DNA of 64,000 nt from Gnetum montanum (taxonomy: Eukaryota > Streptophyta > Gnetopsida > Gnetales > Gnetaceae), in contig MNCI01018059.1 of NCBI GenBank assembly GCA_015680685.1, positions 1,318,984 through 1,382,983 on the forward strand, written 5' to 3'. A program made the position numbers and the translations under genes. The notes beneath the pieces were generated by a model that did not search any database, was not told the origin of the DNA, and worked only from the letters and a program-made list of their open reading frames with translations. Positions within the stretch are counted from its first letter, which is position 1. Every line of letters begins with the position of its first letter. Shown here piece after piece: positions 53,733 through 64,000 of the stretch.

Positions 53733-55328
53733 TGATAAAGTCAAATTTTTAGAGAATACAATATTGTAACAATGACATCACAGATATGATGTCGTAAACT
53801 ATGCTATGTTATTATTGATGCGATATCTTGAGATGTGTGCATCCCTATAAATACCAACACTTGAGTGCACAAGTAACAACTTTTCATTCCAAGTCTTAGG
53901 GAAACTCTTGCGGTTTTATTTTGTAGTTGTAATAGAGAGTGAATGCCTGTAGTGTGATGTTTAGTAGTTTTCCAGAACCTTTATTTGAGTAAATTGTACT
54001 TGGACTTAGTTCATGATAGCAATAAAGATCAAGATTGCTTCCCATCATTGTAGCATCCACTTAGTTTTATTTGTTTACTTAGAATAAGCAGTGGAGCAAT
54101 CCCAACACTCTACCATACAAGTCACGAGTGCTTGCACATAACCATATTGTAATCCACAAATGGATAGTGTTATTATGCTTGTAATTAATATTGAGTCCAT
54201 GATCGTTATCTTCCCACCTTAAGCTAGTGAAGTTCAAGTGTATGGTTTAGCTCTTAGTAAGGCATATTATTAACTAATGTTGTAAGGGCTATTTTTCTCC
54301 TAAGTGTAGGCATAATGAAAATGGAATTAAGTGTGAAGTCTAAGTAATGATAGGAATGTAAATCTATTCTAGCCTATAGAAATGAGCATCCATTCCTAGC
54401 TTACTGAACACATCTTGGACTCATGTAATCATTATTAGGATTACCAAGTGAGTTCACTACTAAGGGAATCAAGTGAAACCACTATTAGGTTACTAAAAAA
54501 TTACACTTTAATGCTGAAAACTAGTCGTACTTATTCCACTTTACTAATGAGCAAGTAAAACAAAGTGCTTCAGAAATGTAAATGATTAAGCTACTAAGAT
54601 AAGAAAATTATTCTAAGTAAACAAATAAAACTAAGTGGATGTGGTAATGATGGAAAGAAAGCTTGATCTTTATTGCCATCATGAACTGTGTCCAAGTACA
54701 ATTCACTTGAATAAAGATTCCAAACAACTACAAAACATCACACTATGGGCATTCACTCTCTATTACAACTATGAAATAAAACTGCAAGAATTTTCCTAAG
54801 ACTTGAAAAGTTGTTGATTATGCACCCAAGTGCTGGTATTCATAGGGCTATACACATTCCAAAACATCACATCAATGTTGATGTAGCATGGATCATGACA
54901 TCATATCTACAACGTCATTGCTACGATATCATAGTTGCAATATTGCATTCTCTAAAAATTGGACTTTATCACTAGTAATGGTTACATGAGCCCAAGATGT
55001 GTCCAGCAAGGCAGGAACAAATGCTCATTTCCATAGGATAGGATATATTTACATTTCTTTTATCATTGAGATTTAGATTTTATTCTCATCTCTCATTATG
55101 AATAAACTTAGGAGTAACACGAGCCTACAACATCAATATATCACATGCCTTACTTAGAGTTAAACCATACACTTGCACTTTACTAACTCAAAGTGAGAAG
55201 ACAATGATTACAAAATTGATTATTAACTTCTAACATACTTACATTGCCTATCCACAGATTACGATTTGGTTGCATGTGAATGCTCATCACTTGTATGGTA
55301 GAGTGTTGAAATGCTCAGCTACTCAACA
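53733..55328 (+). repeat. LTR shared by elements G and H, with an inverted LTR inside
   Basis: Starts TGATAAAG after G's polypurine tract and ends CTCAACA just before H's primer site. The body is interrupted at about 54091 by an inverted LTR of the same family (54092-54971). Roughly 160 bp of the host LTR (from after CTTAGAATA to before TAATGGTTACATG) are missing at that point. TATAAATA lies at about 53842; a decayed GATATC module lies upstream (53800-53813). Confidence 0.8.
54092..54971 (-). repeat. Inverted LTR inside the G/H LTR
   Basis: On the minus strand it runs from TGATAAAGTCCAATTTTTAG (right edge 54971) through a palindrome module (about 54925-54955), a TATA box and AATAAA to CCCAACACTC near 54100. 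Same family as its host LTR. No matching target duplication was found, so it may stem from an inversion or recombination rather than simple insertion. Confidence 0.75.
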
Positions 55329-55329
55329 T

Positions 55330-55349
55330 TGGTGCCATTGCTAGGGATG
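55330..55349 (+). promoter_or_regulatory. Element H primer binding site (tRNA-Asp type)
   Basis: TGGTGCCATTGCTAGGGATG, one base after the LTR. Three or four changes from the complement of the plant tRNA-Asp 3' end. Confidence 0.75.
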
Positions 55350-55467
55350 TATCAATGTTTGCTTAGTAAATTTTATAGAGTTCATTGTATTAAGAATTAT
55401 AAAGTTTATCCTTCACACTTGAATTAATTCTTTTAACACATACACTTAGAAGCTTCAAAAATAGAAT

Positions 55468-58050
55468 ATGGCTTCTACACTTAAGGAAAAGTCACCACCT
55501 ACTAAAGAAACTTATAAGAGTCATGGAAAGGAATATAATGAAGAGGATTGGAGTGCGCCCATGCAAACTAGAATTTCATATGCTCATACAAATCCCTATG
55601 ATCTTGATTTCATGTTTATTTTTCACCAAGATGAACAACTAAATGGGAAGATTTTCAAGGCAATGTTATTTTGCCTCTTGAATGTTTGACACCATAAATG
55701 CTACAAGCAACCTTAATGAGGTTGAACCTTGGCCATGCACAAGAAGGATACCATGTTACTAGACACATGACCAAGCTGTATCAACCTACAGAGGCACAAG
55801 TAAGAAGGGATGTTGCCATGAAAATAAGACATAATAACAACAAAGGAAAGAAAGTAACTTACAATGTTGTCCTAGAAGAAATAAATGATGATACATTTCT
55901 ACTAGAAAAACTTCACCAAACTCATGATCCTATTCATAAGCAGCTATCATCCATCTAGAGGAACCTATCAAATACAATTGCATTTGTCACTTGTGGAAAT
56001 ACCTAGGAGAGATGTAGAAGACTCCAAAACTAGGTGGAGCTCAAGGCCAAAAACATCCACAGAACAACAGGGAAATAAATCATAAAGTCACAAAAGAAAA
56101 ACTGGTTGGCGCCATTTTCCAACTACTTCCTCTTCATCCTCATGATCATCAGTGGAATCTAACAAGAGGGAATGAAGACCAAGAGACTATGATAGTAGAA
56201 GATGAAGAGACCATGAGAGATATGAATATTAAAGAAGGTATCCTGATGAAGAAGAAGAAGAATATGAACAAAGAATAGACAAAATCAAACATGAAGAAAG
56301 AAAACAACACTATGAGCATCAAAGGGGTCATAACTATAACAGAGTTTGCAAACTCAAAGATCATGAGGAACCCCTACTGGCCACTCGTAGCATTATTAAC
56401 ATAAGAGAAGTACTGTATATCCCTGCCAAGCATGTAAGGGATAGTTGCATCAAGCGACTCAATATAAACAATATTCTCAAGTTTGAAGGTGGATATAATG
56501 TAGATCCACAACACCACCTCCAAGCATTCCATGATGCCTGTGCCCTTCAAAACATTGAGAATGATTAGTAGAAGTTAAAGTTATTTCCTAGAACACTCAT
56601 CAAGGAAGAAGAGAGCTTGTACTAATCCTTAAAACCAAAATCTATTTGAAGGTGGAATACCATGCTAGAGCTTTTTAAAGTATCAAACCTATTCTTAAGT
56701 GTCTAATTTAAGGAAACAAATCCAAGGATGGAAGCAAGGGACACATGAATCCATTGATACAATAATGGGCAAATATTATTTATTGCTACATAGATGCCAA
56801 GGCCATGGATTTTCTCAAAGGGAGCAACTAAGGCATATTATTGATCGGTTAATAAAGAAGACTAGGTATATTCCCAAGGCAAAAATGACAACCCATTAGA
56901 TTCAAAGACTAATAGACCAAGTGGCCAAAGAAGAAGGAGAATTAAAGATAAGAGAATTAGCAGAAGAGTATAACCGAGATCCTGTAATAAGAAAAAGAGA
57001 TGTTAGAATGTGTAATAAATAAGAAGAAGAAACCTTAGAGGTTGTCATTTAAAAAAAGACTCTAACCATCCAAAAATTGATTAATGACATTGCAACAAAG
57101 GTAGAGAAAATGTGGGACTTTATGGATGAATAATTCACTACTACACTTAAGATAGTGGAGGAAAGAGCCGAACAAGCTCTAAACAAGAACAAAGCAAAGA
57201 AGAAAATAAGAGATAACATATGAGAGAATTACAAACATAAAGGAAAAATTTCTGTAATGGAAGAATCAATAGACTCTAGTTGAGAAGATGAAGAAGGATG
57301 CAAAGTGTGCCAATATGAACATCCTAAAGGTTGTTGCCTTGTCATGGCCCACTTGGAAGAGTCTAGGGCATATACATTCAATCCAAAATTTTTCAAGAAA
57401 CAAATGCCAAGATGATTATCCTATTCACACTGTAACTTTTGATAGTGTTATCAATTGTTATATTATCCAAGCATAACCTACCCTCAACCATAAGAGTAAT
57501 ATCAGAAGCATTAGCAACAACCATAAGTATGGGGAATGCCACCGCCAAGGTAGTAATATCTATACAGGCAACCAGATCCTTATGAATATTATGTTCAATG
57601 TCTAATCTCCTTGGGAAATTCTTTAGCCCACACCTCCTCTCATTATTACCTGCCAAAGTATCCTAGACCCACTACCTCATGAATGGATCCCAATCCTTAT
57701 GCAAATTAACCAACAACTGGTTCATCAATCCAACCTTCTAACTCCTTATGACTAGTGCCACCACCCTTTATGTAAAGAGAATTGTCATCATAACCTTGGT
57801 AGAAAAGTGCTACAAGGGCAGTGAATATACAGAGAGAGGATCATACTAGCAACACTAAGGGTAAATCTAGGAAACATCCTTTCTTCAGGACAAGGACAAA
57901 AAATGCTAGTAAAGTAGGACTCCATCTAAACAAGTTTCTCCTAACGAAAAATCCACAATCAACATGCTTCTAAAAAAATTAAACCAAAATATTACAACTA
58001 TCATGCTAACTAATACAGTATCAAACTAGATAACAGTAGGAAATCTTACA
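55468..58050 (+). pseudogene. Element H gag (broken)
   Basis: Start MASTLKEKSPPTKETYKS at 55468. HQDEQLNGKIFKAMLF and HHKC mark the N-terminal part shared with A. Around 56150-56350 a charged Arg/Asp/Glu/Tyr stretch takes the place of the RS-like segment. Capsid at about 56370-56990: FEGGYNVDPQHHLQAF, DACALQNIEND, a stop, then NLRKQIQGWKQGTHESID, GKYYLLLHRCQGHGFSQRE and KEEGELKIREL. Knuckle-like CKVCQYEHPKGCCL at about 57301-57342, a Tyr/Pro-rich stretch and KHPFFRTRTK at about 57872-57900. Stops at 55687, around 55720, 56567 and many others. Confidence 0.8.
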
Positions 58051-58079
58051 AAGAAAAGAATAGATCAAGGAAATCCTTT

Positions 58080-58798
58080 GACTCAGGTTTTAAAGTTAAT
58101 TTGATATCTCAAGAAATACACAAGGCATGGAACCTACCACCCTTAAAGAAGTGCAACATAAGACTAGAGCTAGCAGATCAATTAGTCACTATTCCTTTAG
58201 GACATACATAAGATTTGATGACCACTATCAATGGGTGATCTTATCCAGCAGATTTTTTGGTGATCAATGTGAGGAATGATAATAGGAACTTTCCTATAAT
58301 TATGGAAAGAGCATGGCTTATCACAATTGATGCTAAGTTAGGAATGAAAGACTTGTCCTTGGAAATTTCCAAGGAAGATGAGCAAGGAGCCATATAGATG
58401 TAAAGAATTATATGCATTACTTATGATGAAGAAGGATGCAATTGTGGACCGAAATCTTAAAATGTCAAGATGATCTTGGATTGAAATCTTAAAATGTCAA
58501 GACGATCCTTACACCAACCCACAACAAATGTGAGAAACAAGTATGTGTACAAGAAGAAATAATGGCCACTAAACCAATAGACATCTCGTGGTTGAAAAAT
58601 AAATATGTAAAACTATCCAACACATGCATGGAAACATTTGACTCACTTATTAGCTCCTACCCCAAGAAAATGATCCAAATTGAAAACATACAAAAGGATA
58701 TCCTAAACCATGATCATACACCAACAAGTAAGAGACATGGAGACTCAAAACTTGAATTTAAGAATAAACAAGAAGACATATTGGATTTTCTAAAATGA
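58080..58798 (+). pseudogene. Element H aspartic protease and linker (broken)
   Basis: DSGFKVNLISQEIHKAWNLP carries the active-site DSG, then LELADQLVTIPLG, a TAA where A has VED, YPADFLVI, and IIMERAWL. The open section 58562-58798 (MATKPIDISWLKNKYVK..) is the linker that leads to RT in A (10312-10545). No RT follows; the sequence passes directly to the AATCATGGGGAAGATG motif at about 58974-58990. Confidence 0.75.
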
Positions 58799-60444
58799 AA
58801 AGACCATTTAGTACAAAAAAATATCTATCTCCAAAAGATCAAAACTTGGTAATCATCAATGTCACATGTGATAATAAATGAAAATCTATATCATTATGGA
58901 TGATAAATAAGAAACCTAAGGTGTATGATCCAGGGGATCTAGGGTCCATTTTCCAAACACTTGTCCATGAATTCAATCATGGGGAAGATGTCCTATCTTG
59001 ACTTAGGAATTCATAAGTGTTTTTCAAATTTTTATTTTATAATTTTTTGTTATAATTTTTCCTTATCTTACCAATTTTTCTCAATCTTTAATATCTTTTT
59101 CATTTTTTATACTATTTCCATTTCTTAATCATTTTTCATTATTTGATATCTTTTAAAATTCTTTCAATATTTTTTCATTCTTATTATTTTTTACTATTCT
59201 TATCATTTTCTATAATTTTTTATTATCTTTTTATACATATTTTTATTAATTCCAATAAAGTGTAAGTGAATAAAGTAAGATGTAGTCCTAATAATGTGAA
59301 AATTGCCCTATATTATCAAATCATTGAAGGACACATTTTGTATACAATGAGACCACATTATCCATCCACTCATTTCCAATAATAAGAGGTTCTTACCATG
59401 GCCATAATGAAGTTCTTTTTACAATAAAACTAAAATAAATTTGTGATCATTATGCTTAGATAGAAAAGTAAAGAACTAAGTGGGAATGAAAAGGATGTGA
59501 CATCAAGGGGATTTGTGGATTCTTTAAGGCTACTACTATAAGTCTTATCCTATTGTTAAGTTGTATTATCTACTTGAGTTCCAACCGAAGCTATAAGTAT
59601 GCATAAAATAAGTGTTACCTTACTATGTCATTGGAAAGATATGTTACCCATGCTTGAAGGTAGGCAACTTCTAAGAAATGTAAAAAATAAAGTGTGCAAT
59701 TAATAAATTACTGCCTTGAAGTTCATGGACAAGTGTTAATTCTTCTTATGGCAATGATAGTCTTGTAGTTAGTTTTGGGATGATGCAATGTGATGTTACT
59801 GGTAAGTGATATGGACTTGGTTTGGATCTTGGACAGAAAGGCTAATGGTTACTTTAACCATATATCACACATAAGAAATCATTATACCTATGGTGGACAC
59901 CTCACATTCCAATTTTTGTAATTTCTTCTACTCCAATTCCACTTCATTTGTATATATAATCATAATTCAATGTTTTTGTATAATATAATGTTATTTTCTC
60001 ATTCAAGGAATGCTAACATGTGTGTTTTGCAAGATAGATATGATTTACATTCAACTCCTTGAATGCCTACAAACACTTGTAGGCATGGTTATACAAGGGC
60101 ACTAAGGATTGAAGCTTACTTTATGGAGGACCCACTTGTATAACTCTTGTATTTCATATTTGCCAATCAATTCCACATCATATGCTTCCAAGACACTTAA
60201 AGCATTAATTTTTACTTTCCTATACTTTCACAACTAATCATAATTTTGGCAACTCTTACTACCATCTCTTATACATCTAATTGACCTTCTTTGCCAAAGA
60301 TTCCTTATTTTATGACATTTTACCACCAAATTCTCATATTCTAAGCATCATCTATGATAAAACACCCTTTAAACAACCTCTATGTCTTCCAACCTATCCA
60401 TTTGACTCATTTTTTCATCAAAAATTATTTTTTTTGAGGTAATG
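58799..60444 (+). other. Element H spacer with conserved noncoding blocks
   Basis: Polypurine-like ATGGGGAAGATG (about 58979), long pyrimidine-rich tract (59015-59240), block 1 (59631-59670), block 2 (60061-60146, with AACACTTGTAGGCATGG and GGAGGACCCACTTG). Order as in A, D and E. Confidence 0.65.
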
Positions 60445-60469
60445 TCATAGCTATGATGTATTAGGTCCT

Positions 60470-60514
60470 ATGATGTTGCATCTACGATGTTGCGTTAATA
60501 AAAACCTATATATA
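60470..60514 (+). promoter_or_regulatory. Internal promoter-like segment of element H
   Basis: A decayed module (GATGTTGCATCTACGATGTTGC, given in part) is followed 12 bp on by TATATATA (60507-60514). Same order and spacing as in D (29760-29836) and in the LTRs. A TTAGTCATGGGGGAG motif follows at about 60677-60691, as after D's segment. Confidence 0.5.
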
Positions 60515-61073
60515 CATGTGGAAGTTAGAAAAATTTTTCATTTTCACATTTCTAGCAAGGGAAGTTCATGTTGTTTTTCTGAATCCCTGACGCCAAAACT
60601 TCCAAGTACCATAACTCTTTCATCATAGCTTTGATTTATGTAATTCTTGAACCTTTTTTATCACAGACTGACCAACTTAGTCATGGGGGAGAGTATTGTA
60701 CATAGAAGAGTCAAATTGGAAAAAAAATTTCTAATGCTGAAAGAGTATATTAAGGGTAAGAACAAAGAAAAAATAAGCATACTTTGATCAATTGATTGAA
60801 TAAAAGCTAATAAATTTAACTGATCCTCCTAGCCAACCATCAAATAACACAATAAATAAGGAAAGGATGACTATGAGAAGGCTTAACAATCAAAAGAATA
60901 ACAAACAAGAGTTTCTTTTCGAATTTTTCTATATTTGCAATCATAATAAGAGCCATAAGGAATAATAAGAATAAAAATTGGATCAAAACTAAGGAGCTAG
61001 GAAAGGATTAGGAACCATTAGAAGCCTATTTAAAATCCTTAGATATGCTCAAATGAATCTTTGATGATTGTAG

Positions 61074-63888
61074 ATGTCTCCGAAAAAACCCACAGTAGAA
61101 GGACCCTCAAAGCATGAAAGTAAAAGACTAAGAGATTGAGGTATAGGGCAAGTTGGAGAACAAACCCTGTAAGGAAAGCAGAAGGCCCAATCCTTTAGCA
61201 TTTACCAACAAAAACCTATCAGTGAACAATCTACATAGGCTAAGGTTGAAGCACAACTAGCTCCAGAGCAAGGACGGTGTCTCACACTATAAGTAGAATG
61301 TCTCCAAGCAATCCAAGAAAAGTCTATCATGTCCACAGTGATTGTGGAACTAAATTTTCGACCATTCATGGAGTTTACACCTAAGAACGTCTGAACAAAA
61401 CTCTAGGCCTCTCCTTTGTAGCCAACCCTATCATGCAATAGAGAATGATACCTAGGAGAAGTGTACCAATTTTGGAAAAATAAACAAGATGATGTTACCA
61501 TAAATATTGAAGAAGTCTCCATGCCTTATTCTATTGAAGCAATTGCCAAGGCACTAAACATCCCTAATATTAGGGCAAACATAGCACAAATATCTACTAG
61601 ATCTAACACTGAGGCAAAGAAGCTATGGTTGTAAAGAACATATGGAAAAGAAGACAAGGATTATAGTGAGTTGACTTGTGAGGAAAAGATATATTTTAAG
61701 ATTGGGACTTACCTTATTTTCCCACCAAAAGGCTCAATAGAATTTCCACCTACGCTACCAGAGGAAGTGCCATTTTCATGGGGAAATTTAATGCCAACAT
61801 AGCTAATTTATTTTTCTTAGAAATTTAGAGATGATTTGAAGAAAAGAAGGTAGGAAAACTCACACTACCATTTCCTTGCCTCTTCAGAACATTGTGCAAG
61901 TAGGTTGGGATTTTGGGATACACAAATGATGTATCATGAAAAGCCCATAGTGCATCATATGCTAAGATGTCGAAGTCAATTCCACCAAAGAAAGATCAAA
62001 TAGAGAAGATAGTAGGAACTAATGGAGCATCAATATCCACACCAAAAAGTAATATTCTAGTAATAGAACAACAAGAAGTAGGGCCCAATGGCTCAACACC
62101 TACCAGTGATAGACTTAAATCGAGTGCTCCACTAGCTCAACAAGACTATGGGCCTTTTATGAGCCACTTATAACAAATTACAGAAACCATTAATTAGGGT
62201 ACAAAGGAAGGTTCCAAATTGTATAAAGTAAGAGGTAATTCCATAAGGACTACAATATCAACATGACTTGCTAGTGGTCAGGTATCTTTATAAGCACAAG
62301 AGGATGAAATTTTGGCACAACAGATTTTAGGGAACATTGCATCTTTCCACGTCATGCTAGAAACTAGAGAAAGAGCCATGATAGTGGTGATGTAACACCA
62401 AGATGTAGTAGGGGTAGTAAAAGTAATCATGGTTTATATTAAAAAATTTCTTAATGTTCTCATCATGCCACCAATAGATATTATTGGAACCAGAGATGTT
62501 GAGATATTATCGATACATCCATGACCCTAGTAGAGCACAAAGATATTCTAGATCGGTTGTTGCAGATAGGCCAAGTTATGGAAAAATTATTCAATACTCC
62601 TAGTGATATCACTGCAATTCATTAAAATCTACTCTCCACAAAGGGCAAGCTAGTTATGGCTAAAATAAGAGCTAAAAAGGAAAAAAATGAACTGTAGAGG
62701 TTGCAAGTTGAATTGGTAGCCTTGTAAGTAGAAAAAAGAGACCTTGAACAATATGTAGCACTAGATTAGCTAGACAAGTTCAAAACTAAACAAGTAATGC
62801 ACCTCATAGCTAAAAACATTTAGGTAGAGATGGAGAAAGAGAAGGTAATATGAAATGCATCTATGGTAGAAGCACAAACTTATAAAGTAATAATTTCCTT
62901 AGAAGAAGAACATAAAAGAATTGTTGCTGAGAACACAAAGTTGATCAACATAGAAAAGTAGAAAAATGTTCTCAAAGAAATTATCTATTAGTTGAAAGAA
63001 CAGTTAATCTGAGTTAACCAAGACATGGGCAAATTAGCCAAAGAGAATATCATCCTGTCAATGGAAGAAATTTATGCTATTCATTAAAAATCAACAATCA
63101 AAATTAGTGCATGGAAAAATGAGACAAAGAAACATATCCTATCAATGGAAGAAGTTTATGCTATTCATTAAAAATCAACAATTGAAATCAACGCATGGCA
63201 AAATGAGGCCAAGAAACATGAACAACTCAAGGAACACTTCAAAGATTAGATGGGCATGTATAGGAAAATTAATGAAAAAGAAATCAAAATGGATAAAGCC
63301 AAAATCAATTCAATCATTGCACAAACACCTGATTGATAATTGATTCTAGATAGCCTTGGCCATGTCAACCAAGCTAAAGTGAAAAATAAAGACCTGCAGA
63401 TAGAAGATCTTAAGAAATACATGGGATTAGCAAACCTACTGTATGCTAATCTAGCTATGTTAACAATAAGTAGACTAAGGAATGAGCTGGAACAAGAGGT
63501 AGCTGCAATATATGCCATGTATTAAAAAGAGTTTGTGGATCAAAAGGATGCACAATAGAAATTGCATATTGCAAACTCTAATCGTGAAATAGTGAAAGCT
63601 AGCTACCAAGATTAGAAAGATGTAATACCAAGCCTAGCTTGATAGATGGCCAGAGAATTAATAAGGGAGTTCGCAGCTTGGTATGTAAAAGCTAACAAAA
63701 TGTTTTCATAGTTGCCATGTCCATGGAAAGTAACAATACTATCAAACATTGCAAAATTTTCATGAACAATACATGATCGAAGATTAAAGGAGGAGAAGTT
63801 GTAGGCACTACTCAAATGTTACTAGTTTCAGAAGTTCAATGAAAAAGGAAAGAAGCTAATAGAGAAGCCACCATCACTGGGAACTTAA
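61074..63888 (+). pseudogene. Element H ORF2, coiled-coil accessory protein (broken)
   Basis: ATG at 61074 after TTGATGATTGTAG. MSPKKPTVEGPSKHESKR and a basic stretch, then FRPFMEF-like and LNIPNIRANIAQISTRSN (about 61553-61606), YFKIGTYLIFPPKGS, a LPFPCLF-like block (61867-61890), the antisense-free linker 61967-62173 with PLAQQDYGPFMSHL, and the GA..VVM block (about 62370). From about 62630 it is coiled-coil-like, with a local 80-90 bp duplication at about 63060-63190 (SMEE.YAIH twice). HVNQAKVKNKDLQIEDLKKY (63360-63419) and LRNELEQEVAAIYAMY follow, and the end is WYVKANKMF.LPCPWKV and PSLGT then TAA. Many stops. It is full length, about 938 codons, against about 927 in D and G. Confidence 0.75.
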
Positions 63889-64000
63889 AAGCTACATCAA
63901 GTTTTACCATTTTTTATTTTATTTTTCTTTGTTGTCAAATGTGCCCATCATGACATGCATGATAATTTTGTATAGTGCACCACTCGAAACACAATGCAAC

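Larger units (their letters stand above)
50630..55328 (+). mobile_element. Element G: 5'-truncated gag/ORF2 element, ORF2 and 3' LTR only
   Basis: Likeness to element H starts at AATTTTTCTA..TTTGCAATCATAATAAGA (50635 here, 60924 in H) and runs through the intron-like acceptor, ORF2 (50758-53539), polypurine tract and the LTR at 53733. The 5' LTR, gag, spacer and internal promoter are absent. Its 3' LTR is also the 5' LTR of H. Confidence 0.85.
53733..64000 (+). mobile_element. Element H: gag-protease + ORF2 gypsy element, cut by window edge
   Basis: 5' LTR (shared with G), primer site, gag, protease, no RT or integrase, pyrimidine tract and spacer, internal promoter-like segment, acceptor, and ORF2 ending at 63888. 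The 3' LTR lies beyond the window. It links the two element types, since it has gag-protease close to A and B and ORF2 like D. Confidence 0.85.

Overview
The window looks like nuclear DNA of a land plant with a large, repeat-filled genome. A gymnosperm or similar seed plant is my guess from the old, heavily decayed nested LTR retrotransposons; it is not proven. There is no bacterial gene organisation. The only convincing intact host gene is a tRNA-Ser(GCU) on the minus strand at 49501-49582. Two host-gene fragments lie near the left edge: the end of a COG7-like Golgi tether subunit (about 340-530, +) and the start of an AGC-type protein kinase domain (4692-5108, -).

Most of the rest is LTR retrotransposons. 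Element C is a minus-strand Ty1/copia element (5718-37412) split by three later Ty3/gypsy (Athila/Tat-like) insertions. A (6220-15873, +) has gag, protease, RT/RNase H and integrase, all broken. B (16237-23097, -) has a perfect 5-bp target duplication ATCAG and has lost RT to integrase. D (25494-34151, -) has gag and a large second ORF but no pol. To the right are E (38749-43250, +), a lone minus LTR F (46711-47692), and G and H, which share one LTR (53733-55328) that itself holds an inverted LTR. H runs off the right edge. Short tRNA-derived SINE-like copies lie at about 850, 2472, 50183 and 50476.

The gypsy elements share TGATGAG...CTCATCA ends, a tRNA-Asp-type primer site, a GGGGGTA polypurine tract, and a near-palindromic GATATC/CGTACG module 12-16 bp upstream of the TATA box. 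They come in two types. A and B carry gag-pro, with pol in A and deleted in B, then a short 3' ORF with a hydrophobic tail, intact in B (56 codons). D, E, G and H carry a large second ORF (about 930 codons in D, G and H) and no pol. This ORF2 starts exactly at an intron-like acceptor (TGATTRTAG|ATG; TACTAAC branch site in D and E). In D and H it is preceded by an internal copy of the LTR palindrome and TATA arrangement. The best candidate for something undescribed is this set: an internally promoted, probably spliced accessory ORF in gag-bearing elements without pol, alongside gag-pol relatives with a short membrane-type 3' ORF.

Almost all element reading frames carry stops and frameshifts, so they are annotated as pseudogenes. 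Alignments, identities and boundaries were judged by eye.
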